From Aquitalea aquatica (GTDB taxonomy: Bacteria; Pseudomonadota; Gammaproteobacteria; Burkholderiales; Chromobacteriaceae), in contig NZ_JACERN010000033.1 in assembly GCF_013911085.1 (NCBI RefSeq), forward strand, positions 310,001 to 374,000: a stretch of DNA of 64,000 nt, read 5' to 3'. Under the pieces are notes generated by a model. That model had not been told where the DNA came from. It did no database searches and saw only the letters and a program-made list of their open reading frames with translations. This document shows, piece after piece, positions 51,606-60,850 of this stretch; positions within the stretch are counted from its first letter, which is position 1; each line of letters starts with the position of its first letter. The translations under genes and the position numbers were made by a program.

Positions 51606-52529
51606 TCAGTTGTACTGATGACCAAGCAGCAGATATTCGATCAGGGCTTTCTGGGCATGCATGCGGTTTTCCGCCTCGTCCCATACCACGCTCTGCGGGC
51701 CGTCAATCACCTCGGCGCTTACTTCCTCGCCGCGATGGGCCGGCAGGCAGTGCATGAACAGCGCATCCGGCTTGGCGTGCTTCATCAGCTCGGCATTCAC
51801 CTGGTAGCTGGCAAAAGCCTCCAGCCGCGCCGCGCTTTCCGCTTCGTAGCCCATGCTGGTGAATACGTCGGTAGTCACCAGATCAGCACCTTCCACTGCC
51901 TTCACCGCACTGTGGGTGGGCTCGAAATGCTCGGGGCCGTAATGCTCGCCATCCAGCACGGTCAGCTCATAGCCTACCGGGGTAGCCACCTTCAGCTTGA
52001 AACCAAGAATCTTGGCCGCCTGCAACCAGGTGCGGCAGACATTATTGCCGTCACCAATCCAGGCCACGGTCTTGCCCTTGATCGAACCACGATGCTCGAT
52101 GAAGGTGAAGATGTCGGCCAGAATCTGACAGGGGTGGTATTCGTTGGTGAGGCCATTGATGACCGGCACCTTGGAATGCGTGGCCAGCCGTTCAACCAGC
52201 GATTGCTCGAAGGTACGGATCATGATGATGTCACTCATGCGCGACAGCACGCGTGCCGTGTCTTCGATCGGCTCACCACGCCCCAGCTGCGAGGTCTTGG
52301 TGTCCAGGAACATGGCATGGCCACCCAGCTGGGCCATGCCAGCTTCAAAGGAGACCCGGGTACGGGTGGAATTCTTCTCGAAGATCATGGACATTACGCG
52401 GCCAAGCAGCGGCTGATACAGCTGTTTTTCGCTGTGTCGTCGCTTCAGTACCTTGGCACGCTCGAAGATGTGGCGATATTCCTCGTGGTTCAGGTCGCTG
52501 AATTGCAGGTAATGTCCTACTGGCTTCAT
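51606..52529 (-). CDS. argF: Ornithine carbamoyltransferase
   Basis: A 307-residue anabolic OTCase making citrulline from ornithine and carbamoyl phosphate. Signatures: [17 protein letters not shown] (carbamoyl-phosphate site), [11 protein letters not shown], and [16 protein letters not shown]. The start ATG 52529 lies 14 bases downstream (on the minus strand) of a poly-T run that ends a strong hairpin. The frame continues upstream through that hairpin to 52661, but the family N-terminus [10 protein letters not shown] sets the start. Control by attenuation is suggested by that leader, as noted under findings. Confidence 0.96.
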   Translation of the reverse strand: MKPVGHYLQFSDLNHEEYRHIFERAKVLKRRHSEKQLYQPLLGRVMSMIFEKNSTRTRVSFEAGMAQLGGHAMFLDTKTSQLGRGEPIEDTARVLSRMSDIIMIRTFEQSLVERLATHSKVPVINGLTNEYHPCQILADIFTFIEHRGSIKGKTVAWIGDGNNVCRTWLQAAKILGFKLKVATPVGYELTVLDGEHYGPEHFEPTHSAVKAVEGADLVTTDVFTSMGYEAESAARLEAFASYQVNAELMKHAKPDALFMHCLPAHRGEEVSAEVIDGPQSVVWDEAENRMHAQKALIEYLLLGHQYN

Positions 52530-52542
52530 GGGTAAGATTTCC

Positions 52543-52596
52543 AAAAAAAAAGGCCATCGCGCATAGAACACGGTGTGTGTCTTCATGCGCAATGGC
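52543..52596 (-). terminator. Terminator-like hairpin in the argF leader
   Basis: On the minus strand GCCATTGCGCAT and ATGCGCGATGGC form 12 pairs (one G-U) around a 20-base loop that can itself fold, followed by nine T. It lies between the decarboxylase stop (52721) and the argF start (52529). A promoter candidate at 52600-52628 would start transcription inside its first arm. Confidence 0.85.
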
Positions 52597-52599
52597 ACA

Positions 52600-52628
52600 T
52601 TACTACACGCTGGTCTCAAGTCAGTTAA
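52600..52628 (-). promoter_or_regulatory. Candidate argF promoter
   Basis: On the minus strand TTAACT (52628-52623) and TAGTAA (52605-52600) are spaced by 17 bases. The -35 is one or two off consensus. Its predicted start is near 52593, at the edge of the leader hairpin. Confidence 0.4.
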
Positions 52629-52720
52629 CTGGTGTCGCAATCCCGTAGTAAACGGATGCAAAATTTACATATTTGCGACAATTGTTATATTTATCGGAAT
52701 TTGGCCGTTCTGACAAGCTC

Positions 52721-54679
52721 TCAGCTGAACAACAATCTGTCAGGCAAATGCGATAACTCCCTATCTTTCAGCACTCTGACATACATTTCCCCACCATCTT
52801 CCGCCAAACCATGCGTTTCTATGGACTTTTGTGTCTTTTGCAGACGCGCCAGGTATGACAGGATACTGTCGTCAATCACCTGCCCTGGCACCAAAACCGG
52901 GATGCCAGGCGGGTAAGGCACGATCTGGTCACAACACACCCGGCCATTCAGTTCGGCATTGGGGCGGCCATCGTCATCCAGCAATGGCAAACGCTCGCCC
53001 GCCTCATAAAAGGCATCGCGCGGCAGGCAGGCCAGCCGTGAGAATCGCGGAATTTCCGGCATCCGCCCCAGCGCACGCGGTGGCCGCTTCTCCTTGGCCA
53101 GGCGCAACAGCGCATCGTACAGCCGCGACACCTTGCTGCGCGTCGTCCCCATGGTCAACAGCAAGGTAATGGTGCTGAAGGTCGATTTCTCCACCTGGAT
53201 GTTGTAGCGCTCGAACAGCGCATGCTGCAGCTCGTCCGTGGTAAAGCCAGACTGGGTAATGTCCACCGTGAGCTTGGTCGGGTCCAGCCGGATGCCATCT
53301 TCGCGGATATCCTCCGGCAACAGATCTTCCAGCTCCAGTACACGGAATGCGCCGGTGGAGTTGATCTTGTCGCGCAGCTCCTCCGCCAGCTTCAGGGTCC
53401 GGTCGAGCAAGCGATAGCCTTCGGTCACCGCCTGCTTGCGCGCTACATCCAGACTGGCAATCAGGTTGTACTGCGGACTGGTGGAGGTATGCATATTGAA
53501 ATTTTCCCGGAACAGATGTTCGTCAAAGCCGGGATCATTCACATGAATCATGCTGGCCTGGGAGAAGGCCGACAGGATCTTGTGGGTACTTTGCGTGACA
53601 TAGTCGGCACCAGACTCCAGCGCCGTGGGGCGGAACGCCGGATGAAAACGGGCAAAGCCATACCAGGCCTCGTCCACGATCACCTTGATGCCCTTCTCGT
53701 GTGCGGCCTCGATGATGGGCACCAGGTCATAGCGCAGACCATCATAGGTGCAGGAAGTCAGAATCAGTACCCGCGCATCCGGATTGGCCTCGATGGCGGC
53801 AAAAATGGTGGCCTTGGGCACCGGTCCAAAAATGCCGTATTGACGATTGATGGAGGAATCCAGATACACCGGCAAGGCACCGGACAGAATCACCCCGTGG
53901 TGTACCGATTTATGACAATTGCGATCCAGCAGCAATTTGTCGCCCGGAGCCAGTAGAGTCTGGAAAATCACCTTATTGGAGGTAGAGGTGCCATTGGTGG
54001 CGAAATAGGTCTTGCGTGCACCAAAAGCCTTGGCCGCCAGCTTTTGCGATTCGGCAATCACCCCGGTGGGATGCAGCAGCGAATCTAGCATGGGTACCGA
54101 AACGGAAAGATCGGCGCGCAGCATGTTCTCGCCGACAAAATCGTAAAAGTCACCCACCCACGGGCTGCCCTTGAGCGAATCACCGCCAGCATGGCCCGGG
54201 GTATGCCAGGAGTCCTTGGCCATGCGGACATATTGCTTGAGCTTGTCATAGAAAGGCGTGGCAGATTTTTCCGCCAGTTCGGCAGTCAGGATACGGAACC
54301 AGCCGTTGTAATCGGTTTCGTCACGGTAAAAATAGCCATCCACCGCATGACTGGCCAGGCTCTCCACTAGCACTCTTTCATCGTCATCCACCAGCAATAC
54401 ATAAAGCGACAGCTCGGGGCGGAAGTCGCTGATCTGGTTGGCCAGCTGTACCGCAGCCTGGCTAATGCCCTTTTCCTGCAACTGCTTGTCGACCAGCACG
54501 GCCTGAATGTCGCCATCGCGCCGTATCACATCCATGGCCTCTTTCAGGCGCGCCGCACCGATAAAGGTCAAACCATAGGGATTCTCCAGACGCACGGCCA
54601 CGGCTCCCAGCCCGGCCAGCACATCGGCCTGCCACTTTGCATCATCGCTTACCACCAGAACGCGGCTTACGGGTGTCAT
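52721..54679 (-). CDS. Orn/Lys/Arg decarboxylase, class I with N-terminal REC-like wing domain
   Basis: A 652-residue PLP decarboxylase. Residues about 5-125 form the receiver-like wing (SRVLVVSDDAKWQADVLAG, GDIQAVLVDKQLQ), then a linker with SWHTPGHAGG, the PLP domain with FATNGTSTSNKVI, IVDEAWYGFARFHPAF and the Schiff-base Lys in QSTHKILSAFSQAS, and a C-terminal domain with YPPGIPVLVPGQ. The enzyme decarboxylates ornithine, lysine or arginine; sequence alone does not settle which. It is shorter than AdiA/LdcI (715-755). It lies upstream of argF-argG on the same strand. The start has AGGAG upstream. Confidence 0.87.
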   Translation of the reverse strand: MTPVSRVLVVSDDAKWQADVLAGLGAVAVRLENPYGLTFIGAARLKEAMDVIRRDGDIQAVLVDKQLQEKGISQAAVQLANQISDFRPELSLYVLLVDDDERVLVESLASHAVDGYFYRDETDYNGWFRILTAELAEKSATPFYDKLKQYVRMAKDSWHTPGHAGGDSLKGSPWVGDFYDFVGENMLRADLSVSVPMLDSLLHPTGVIAESQKLAAKAFGARKTYFATNGTSTSNKVIFQTLLAPGDKLLLDRNCHKSVHHGVILSGALPVYLDSSINRQYGIFGPVPKATIFAAIEANPDARVLILTSCTYDGLRYDLVPIIEAAHEKGIKVIVDEAWYGFARFHPAFRPTALESGADYVTQSTHKILSAFSQASMIHVNDPGFDEHLFRENFNMHTSTSPQYNLIASLDVARKQAVTEGYRLLDRTLKLAEELRDKINSTGAFRVLELEDLLPEDIREDGIRLDPTKLTVDITQSGFTTDELQHALFERYNIQVEKSTFSTITLLLTMGTTRSKVSRLYDALLRLAKEKRPPRALGRMPEIPRFSRLACLPRDAFYEAGERLPLLDDDGRPNAELNGRVCCDQIVPYPPGIPVLVPGQVIDDSILSYLARLQKTQKSIETHGLAEDGGEMYVRVLKDRELSHLPDRLLFS

Positions 54680-54949
54680 GAACTGATTTCTCCTGTGTGT
54701 AGAACGCTGCGTACTTTATTGTCTGTCTGTCCATGCGTACGCAATGCAGAGCCGGCATTTTCCAGTCAATCACCATCCATTTTCCCGGATTTAAGGTGAC
54801 TTTGCCGAAGACTCTGGCTGAATTGTTTTTTGGCTATCGTATCCACAAGCTGACCAGGCCGTCATTTTGCATAGCAACATTTGCGCACAGACGAAAATCC
54901 ATGACGCTTTAGCACGAATCGGCCGCCCCGCTTGCGGTACAATCGCGCC

Positions 54950-57076
54950 ATGCTGAACGATGCTGAAAAAGACGCCATCCGCGATCACTACCGCACCATT
55001 GCCGACAACCTGCCCGGCTTCCGTCCGCGCGCGGCCCAACGCCGCATGCTGGCGGAAATCGCCAATGCCTTGTCGCGCAGTCTGGATAAACAGGGCGATG
55101 CCTACCCTAATCGTGAGGGCGAAAGCATCGCGGTGATCGAAGGCCCCACCGGTGTCGGCAAGAGTCTGGCCTACCTGCTGGCCGGCGGCGTGATGGCCCG
55201 CTCGCGCGGCAAAAAGCTGGTGGTCACCAGCGCCACCGTCGCCCTGCAGGAGCAACTGGTCAACCGCGACCTGCCCTTCGTGGTGGAAAACAGCGGTCTG
55301 CCGCTGACCTTTGCCCTGGCCAAGGGCCGTGGCCGTTATCTGTGTCCGCAGCGCATTTATGCCCTGACCGCCGAAAATGCCCAGGGTCAGTTACTGGCAC
55401 CCGACCCCATGCTGACGCTGTGGGACCGCAAACCGCAGGCTGGAGAGATTGAAGCCCTGCGCGCCATGGCGGACGAGTTCTATTACCGGCGCTGGAATGG
55501 CGACCGCGACAGCTGGAAAGACATCATTGAAGACAGCCTGTGGAGCCGCGTCACCAACGACCGTCACGGTTGTCTGAAAGCCGCCTGCCCCAATCGCCCG
55601 GAATGTCCGTTTTATCTGGCCCGCGACACCCTGGAAACCGTCGACGTCATCGTGGCCAACCACGACCTGATGCTGGCCGATGTCTCCATGGGTGGCGGCG
55701 TCATCCTGCCGGCGCCGGAAGACAGCTATTACTGCATCGACGAGGCGCATCATCTGGCCAAAAAAGCCATCAACCAGTTCTCCGCCGAGCACTCTCTGGC
55801 ACAGGCTATTGGCTGGCTCGACAAGGTGGCGCCCATTGCCGCACGGGTGGAAACCCTGACCGGGAAATCGGAGATTGCCACCCAGGCCATGGATGCCGCC
55901 AGCGCCTGCATGGAAACACTGAATGAATGGCTGTGGCTGCTCAGCGGCGAAGAAGCCCTCAGCGCCAGCAGTGACAATATGGAACCCACCTGGCTGATGG
56001 ACGATGGCCAGCTACCGGAACGCCTGCAAGAACCCGCCCGCAACATGGCAGTTGCCGCGCGCGCCATTTTCAAACACCTGTCGGCGCTGAACGATGCCCT
56101 GACCGAAGCGCGCAAGGAAAAAGGCAGCGATACCACCCAGATCGACAAGGCGGCAGCCGACGTTGGTTTTCTCAACGGCCGCGCCGAGCAATTGATGGCA
56201 GTGTGGGACCTGTTTGAAAAGCAGACCGAAGAATCGGCACCACCGATTGCCAAATGGATTACCCGGCGCATCGAGGGAAAGGGCGACTATCTGTTCTCCG
56301 CCTCTCCCGTCAGCGCCGCCGCCAGCCTGGCAGCCACCCTGTGGCGACGTGCCGCCGGAGCCGTGCTGACCTCGGCAACACTGCGCTCGCTGGGTGCTTT
56401 TGACCTGCTGCTATCACAAACCGGCCTCAAATGGCTGCCACAAGTCAGCTGCGTGGCGCTGGACTCACCATTCAATTTCACCGAACAAGGTGAGCTGTAT
56501 CTGCCGCCCATGCTGGCCAGCCCGAAAGACCCGCAAGGCCATACCCGCGAAATCGTCGAGTGGCTGCCCAAACTCGTGGATACCGGCGAGCCGGTCGGCA
56601 CCCTGGTGCTGTTTTCCTCGCGCAAGCAAATGCAAGAAGTGGCCAGCCAACTACCCGATGCCCTGCGCGCACAATTGCTGATTCAGGGTGAGATTCCCAA
56701 AAGCGTACTGCTGGAAACCCATCACAGCAGACTGAAACAAGGTCAGGCCAGCGTGATTTTCGGCCTGGACTCCTTCTCGGAAGGTCTGGATCTGCCGGGA
56801 GAAAGCTGCGTGCACGTCATCATTGCCAAGCTGCCCTTCGCCATGCCGGACGATCCGGTCGGCAAAACCCTGTCGCGCTGGATTGAAAAACGCGGCGGCA
56901 ATCCCTTCGTGGAACTGACCGTACCAGAGGCCTCCATCAAGCTGATCCAGGCAGTGGGCCGACTGATCCGCACCGAGCGCGACTATGGCCGTGTCACCAT
57001 TCTGGATAACCGCCTGCTGAAGCAAAGTTACGGAAAAAAACTACTTGCCTCGCTACCGCCATTCAAGCGCATTTGA
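54950..57076 (+). CDS. dinG: ATP-dependent DNA helicase DinG
   Basis: A 708-residue XPD-like superfamily 2 helicase (5'-3') that resolves R-loops and replication obstacles. Walker A is IEGPTGVGKSLAYLL (about 62-76), and the DEAH box is CIDEAHHLAKK. A 4Fe-4S cluster is suggested by the Cys in RYLCPQ plus CLKAACPNRPECPF. Later motifs include VLTSATL, GLDSFSEGLDLPGE and QAVGRLIRTERDYGR. Length matches E. coli DinG (716). ATG 54950 is preferred over 54932. No SOS box is evident upstream. Confidence 0.94.
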   Translation: MLNDAEKDAIRDHYRTIADNLPGFRPRAAQRRMLAEIANALSRSLDKQGDAYPNREGESIAVIEGPTGVGKSLAYLLAGGVMARSRGKKLVVTSATVALQEQLVNRDLPFVVENSGLPLTFALAKGRGRYLCPQRIYALTAENAQGQLLAPDPMLTLWDRKPQAGEIEALRAMADEFYYRRWNGDRDSWKDIIEDSLWSRVTNDRHGCLKAACPNRPECPFYLARDTLETVDVIVANHDLMLADVSMGGGVILPAPEDSYYCIDEAHHLAKKAINQFSAEHSLAQAIGWLDKVAPIAARVETLTGKSEIATQAMDAASACMETLNEWLWLLSGEEALSASSDNMEPTWLMDDGQLPERLQEPARNMAVAARAIFKHLSALNDALTEARKEKGSDTTQIDKAAADVGFLNGRAEQLMAVWDLFEKQTEESAPPIAKWITRRIEGKGDYLFSASPVSAAASLAATLWRRAAGAVLTSATLRSLGAFDLLLSQTGLKWLPQVSCVALDSPFNFTEQGELYLPPMLASPKDPQGHTREIVEWLPKLVDTGEPVGTLVLFSSRKQMQEVASQLPDALRAQLLIQGEIPKSVLLETHHSRLKQGQASVIFGLDSFSEGLDLPGESCVHVIIAKLPFAMPDDPVGKTLSRWIEKRGGNPFVELTVPEASIKLIQAVGRLIRTERDYGRVTILDNRLLKQSYGKKLLASLPPFKRI

Positions 57077-57203
57077 TTTTCGGGTAAAATTGCGGGTAAA
57101 CCCGCTATTGCCCTGCATCAAAGACAGTCCAAAACAACAACACTGTCTTTGCTATAGATAAATACAGAGACCACACCTTAAAAGCACACTCCGGTTCATC
57201 ACC

Positions 57204-57518
57204 ATGATCTGCAATCCATATGAAGTAGTCATCCAGGGGCTTACCTCCGAAGGCCGCACTTTCCGCCCCAGTGATTGGGCAGAGCGACTGGCCGGCATTC
57301 TGGCCTCCTTTGGCGGCGATCAAAAGCTGTCCTACCATGCCTATGTACGTCCCATGCTATTGGAAGGCGTACGCTGCGTCGCGGTCGACAAGAAGCTGCA
57401 AAAGATCGATCCGCAGGTTTTCCAGTTCCTGATGGATTTCGCCAAAGACAATGATTTGCGTATTGTCGATTGTCGAACATTGATCGACGAAATCTACCCC
57501 AACAAGTTTTTGGCGTAA
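57204..57518 (+). CDS. DUF3579 protein
   Basis: A 104-residue soluble protein with the DUF3579 hallmark FRPSDWAERLAGILASFGGD, the SYHAYVRPMLLEGVRCVAVDKKL segment, and FLMDFAKDNDLRIVDCR. The family is restricted to betaproteobacteria and relatives and its function is unknown. The ribosome site before ATG 57204 is weak. It lies between dinG and a porin gene with no clear operon link. Confidence 0.88.
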   Translation: MICNPYEVVIQGLTSEGRTFRPSDWAERLAGILASFGGDQKLSYHAYVRPMLLEGVRCVAVDKKLQKIDPQVFQFLMDFAKDNDLRIVDCRTLIDEIYPNKFLA

Positions 57519-57684
57519 AAACAACAAACATGGCCCAGCAAGGCTTGATCTGCATCATTACTGCAACATCGGCGTCACATTTTGTGGTTAAACTTCGACA
57601 GTACTGCGGTGCTGGACGATTCCAACAGAGAGATTCGCCACAGCCAGTACGCATAACGAACATAAAACCCCTGATGGAGCACTG

Positions 57685-58833
57685 ATGATGCAAAAGAAAA
57701 GCCTAGCCGCACTGGTTGCAACCCTGTTCGCCGTTCCCTTCGCCGCCCACGCCGATGTCACCATCTATGGTTTCCTGAGCAGCGGCATTGAATCCACCAA
57801 GGCCACCGGCGCCACCGATGGCTCCAGTTCTGAGTACAAATCCCGCACGCGTATTGTTGACCACAACTCCCGTATCGGTTTCAAAGGTACGGAAGATCTG
57901 GGCAATGGCACCAAAGCTATCTGGCAAGTCGAAAGCAGCCTGCGCAACTTCGAACAAGGCGGCACCAACGATAAAAACCAGAGCGCAACTTTTGCAACTC
58001 GTAACTCGTTTGTAGGGTTGGACAATGCCAACTTCGGTAAGGTACTTGTTGGCCAAAACGATACCGCATACAAAACCCTGACCAACATCGGTCTGAATCT
58101 GTTCGGTGATACCACTGCTGAAAACAACGGCTCCTCTAGTGTTTACAGCCGCGGTGAACAGCGCTTGATCAACTCCGTTCATTACTTCTCGCCGAACTGG
58201 TCTGGTTTCCAACTCGGCGTATCCTATGGCGTTGATGAAACCCGCACAGATAGTGTTGCAACTAATGGTTCGACCGACGCAACTCGCCTGTCTCTGGCTG
58301 GCAACTACACCAATGGCGGCCTGCAAGTTGCAGCCGGTTGGGATCGCCAAAATGACAAGGGCAACTACAAGGGTGCGACCCTTTACTCGGGCAAGAACAC
58401 CAACTTCTACAAACTGGCCACCAGCTACAAATTTGCAACCGGTACTTTTGTAGGTGCCGGTTACGAATTTGGCCGCTTCGATGCCACCACTGGCGGCACT
58501 ACTCTGAAACAAGACGACTGGACTCTGTCTGTCGGCCAAGACATTGGTGCTGCTACGCTGAAACTGGAATACAGCTCACTGGGTCGCCTGAAGGGTGCCG
58601 CTGCTGGCACTGAAGACGACTACAAAGCCCATCAGTGGGCTCTGGGTGCTGACTACAACCTGTCCAAGTCCACCAAAGTATTCAGCTACTACACCAAGAT
58701 CACCAACAAAGCCAAGCAATCTGCCAACTTCGCAAACAATGCCGTTTACACCTCAGTATCTGGCACCACCGGCACCCTGGCTGCAGGTAACGACCCACAA
58801 GCCTTCGGTGTTGGTCTGAAAGTTGCGTTCTAA
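57685..58833 (+). CDS. Gram-negative outer membrane porin (Neisseria/beta type)
   Basis: A 382-residue 16-strand trimeric porin of the betaproteobacterial (Porin_4) class. A signal peptide ends AHA at about residue 23, after which the mature start ADVTIYGFLSSGIE is diagnostic. Later the RIGFKGTEDLGNGTKAIWQVESS and FVGLDNANFGKVLVGQ segments follow, and the C-terminal Phe (GVGLKVAF) is the BAM recognition signal. It forms general diffusion pores. The start follows GGAGCACTG; two in-frame ATG exist. Codon use is highly expressed in type (AAC, ACC rich). A strong terminator follows. Confidence 0.95.
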   Translation: MMQKKSLAALVATLFAVPFAAHADVTIYGFLSSGIESTKATGATDGSSSEYKSRTRIVDHNSRIGFKGTEDLGNGTKAIWQVESSLRNFEQGGTNDKNQSATFATRNSFVGLDNANFGKVLVGQNDTAYKTLTNIGLNLFGDTTAENNGSSSVYSRGEQRLINSVHYFSPNWSGFQLGVSYGVDETRTDSVATNGSTDATRLSLAGNYTNGGLQVAAGWDRQNDKGNYKGATLYSGKNTNFYKLATSYKFATGTFVGAGYEFGRFDATTGGTTLKQDDWTLSVGQDIGAATLKLEYSSLGRLKGAAAGTEDDYKAHQWALGADYNLSKSTKVFSYYTKITNKAKQSANFANNAVYTSVSGTTGTLAAGNDPQAFGVGLKVAF

Positions 58834-58860
58834 GCTGCACACTGCTTAGCAACAAACTGT

Positions 58861-58893
58861 AAAACGGGCGTCCTGCGGGATGCCCGTTTTTTC
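58861..58893 (+). terminator. Terminator after the porin gene
   Basis: AAACGGGCGTCC, loop TGCG, GGATGCCCGTTT followed by T; 28 bases after the stop. Confidence 0.9.
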
Positions 58894-58940
58894 ATCATTT
58901 GCTAGAATGGAACATTGCCGCACACACCAAGACCACCACA

Positions 58941-59738
58941 ATGAGCGTTGAACTGAAAACAGCCGCCGATATTGAGAAAATGCGTATCGCCGGCAAACTG
59001 GCCTCCGAAGTACTCGACTACATCACTCCCTTTGTCAAACCGGGTGTGACCACCGAAGCCATCGACAAGCTGTGCCATGACTACATGGTCAATGTGCAGG
59101 GCTGCATCCCGGCCCCGCTCAACTATGCCCCCGATGGCCATAACCCCTACCCCAAGTCCATCTGCACCTCGATCAATAGCGTGGTGTGTCATGGCATCCC
59201 CAATGACAAGCCGCTGAAAAACGGCGACATCATGAATATCGATATCACCGTGATCAAGGATGGCTACCACGGCGACACCAGCCGCATGTTCTTTGTCGGC
59301 GAAGTCAGCGAGCATGCCCGTCGCCTGTGCAAGATCACCTATGAGTGCATGTGGCGCGGCATTGAAAAGGTCAAGCCAGGTGCCACACTGGGTGATATCG
59401 GCTATGCCGTACAGCAGTACGCCGAAACCAATGGCTACAGCGTGGTACAGGAATTCTGCGGCCACGGCATCGGCAAGCGCTTCCACGAAGAACCACAGGT
59501 CCTGCACTATGGCCGCCCCGGTACCGGCCTGGAGTTGCAGGCTGGCATGATCTTCACCATCGAACCGATGATCAACCAGGGCAAACGCCACCTGCGCATG
59601 ATGGGTGACGGCTGGACGGTTGCCACCAAGGACCGCAGCCTGTCCGCACAATGGGAACACACCATCCTGGTCACCGAAACCGGCTATGAAATACTGACCC
59701 AGTCAGCCGGCACACCGGCCAAACCTGCCTCACGCTAG
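58941..59738 (+). CDS. map: Methionine aminopeptidase, type I
   Basis: A 265-residue pita-bread metalloenzyme that removes N-terminal Met. Metal ligands are visible: two Asp in IDITVIKDGYHGDTSR, His in CGHGIG, Glu in FTIEPM and Glu in QWEHT. The NYAPDGHNPYPKSICTS segment is typical. Start ATG 58941 is set by the family N-terminus SVELKTAADIEKMR; the frame is open from 58899 but that part overlaps the porin terminator region. It is monocistronic, with terminators on both sides. Confidence 0.95.
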   Translation: MSVELKTAADIEKMRIAGKLASEVLDYITPFVKPGVTTEAIDKLCHDYMVNVQGCIPAPLNYAPDGHNPYPKSICTSINSVVCHGIPNDKPLKNGDIMNIDITVIKDGYHGDTSRMFFVGEVSEHARRLCKITYECMWRGIEKVKPGATLGDIGYAVQQYAETNGYSVVQEFCGHGIGKRFHEEPQVLHYGRPGTGLELQAGMIFTIEPMINQGKRHLRMMGDGWTVATKDRSLSAQWEHTILVTETGYEILTQSAGTPAKPASR

Positions 59739-59763
59739 TCCCGCATTCACTGCCGCTGCGCAC

Positions 59764-59791
59764 AAAACACCCGCCCCAGGCGGGTGTTTTT
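59764..59791 (+). terminator. Terminator after map
   Basis: AAAACACCCGCC and GGCGGGTGTTTT with a CCA loop, followed by T. Confidence 0.93.
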
Positions 59792-59833
59792 CGTGTAAAA
59801 ACTGGTAATCAACAAGTGACAGCACTATAGTAA

Positions 59834-59841
59834 GCCGATGA
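59834..59841 (+). promoter_or_regulatory. Candidate sigma-28 -10 element of the flagellin gene
   Basis: GCCGATGA matches the flagellar -10 GCCGATAA in seven of eight bases, 29 bases before the start codon. The -35 region is only weakly like TAAA, so the assignment is tentative. Confidence 0.35.
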
Positions 59842-59869
59842 TCTGACAGCACTTACATCGAGATTAGCC

Positions 59870-60724
59870 ATGCTGAGCATCAGTAGTAACCTTGGGGCAC
59901 TCAACGCCCAGACCCAGCTCGACAAGTCCCGCAAGAATACCGAGCAAACACTTGCCCAGCTTGCGTCCGGCACGCAGTTGAGCAGCGCCGCCGTTAATGC
60001 AGCCAATACCGCATTGTCGCAGTCGCTGGAGGCACAGGTTCGGGGTGATAACCAAGCCAGTAGCAATGCTCTGGATGGTATTTCAATGGTGCAAACCGCC
60101 GACAGTGCGCTCAGTCAACTGCAAGACAATAGTCAGCAATTGCAGGATCTGGCCATCCAGGCCGGCGATGCAGCGCTGAGCAGCAGCAATCGGCAATCCT
60201 TGCAACAGCAGGCCGATCAGCTGACACAAAGCAATTCAGCTATCATCCAGAACACCCAATACAATGGCAGCGCCTTGCTGAGCAGTAATAACGCGCTGCA
60301 ATTTCAGGTGGGCCCAAATGGCGACAGTAGCAAGCAGATCACGGTAAATACCAGCAACCTGAGCGCCAGCCCCACCGGCGGCGGTCTTCATAGCTACAAT
60401 GCCAATCTGAATGCCACTGGTACCATCGACCTTTCCAGCCCGGCAAGCGCACTGGCTGCGCAAGGCAATATCCAGAGCGACCTGAACACCATCAGTAGCT
60501 CACGCACACAGCTTGGAGCAAGCAGCAACCAGTTCTCTGCAGCAATCAACAATCTGCAAAACTCCTCGCTAAATGCCCAGGCTGCCAACAGCCGTATCAG
60601 CGATACCGACTACGCCGCTGCTACCGCGCAACTGGTGCAGCAGCAGATACTCGGCCAGGCTGCCATTGCAATTCAGGGACAGGCCAATGTCTCGCAGCGC
60701 AGCGCACTCAGCTTGCTCGGCTAA
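59870..60724 (+). CDS. Divergent short flagellin
   Basis: A 284-residue flagellin made of the D0/D1 helices only. The N-terminus SISSNLGALNAQTQLDKSRKN and the C-terminal SRISDTDYAAATAQLVQQQILGQAA, ending SLLG, fit the filament-forming domains. The central hydrophilic part is short and rich in Ser, Asn and Gln. Two normally conserved stretches differ: the DDAAG motif reads VNAAN, and the segment normally QRMRELAVQ reads QQLQDLAIQ, so the arginine used by TLR5 is missing. It is alone, without fliD or fliS nearby. Confidence 0.85.
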   Translation: MLSISSNLGALNAQTQLDKSRKNTEQTLAQLASGTQLSSAAVNAANTALSQSLEAQVRGDNQASSNALDGISMVQTADSALSQLQDNSQQLQDLAIQAGDAALSSSNRQSLQQQADQLTQSNSAIIQNTQYNGSALLSSNNALQFQVGPNGDSSKQITVNTSNLSASPTGGGLHSYNANLNATGTIDLSSPASALAAQGNIQSDLNTISSSRTQLGASSNQFSAAINNLQNSSLNAQAANSRISDTDYAAATAQLVQQQILGQAAIAIQGQANVSQRSALSLLG

Positions 60725-60795
60725 GTCAGGCAACTTTATCGCGCAGTAACACTCCAAGTTTCAGTAAACAAACGGTAGCTACATGCACCGGCCCG

Positions 60796-60827
60796 CACAG
60801 GATAACGATTGTTATCCTGTGTTTTTT
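60796..60827 (+). terminator. Terminator after the flagellin gene
   Basis: CACAGGATAAC, loop GATT, GTTATCCTGTG, then TTTTTT. Confidence 0.93.
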
Positions 60828-60850
60828 ATTGATAAACAAGGAGTAGAACC

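Noticed and set aside
54680-54949. LexA box before dinG
   Set aside because: dinG is SOS-controlled in E. coli, but I found no CTG-N10-CAG palindrome here.
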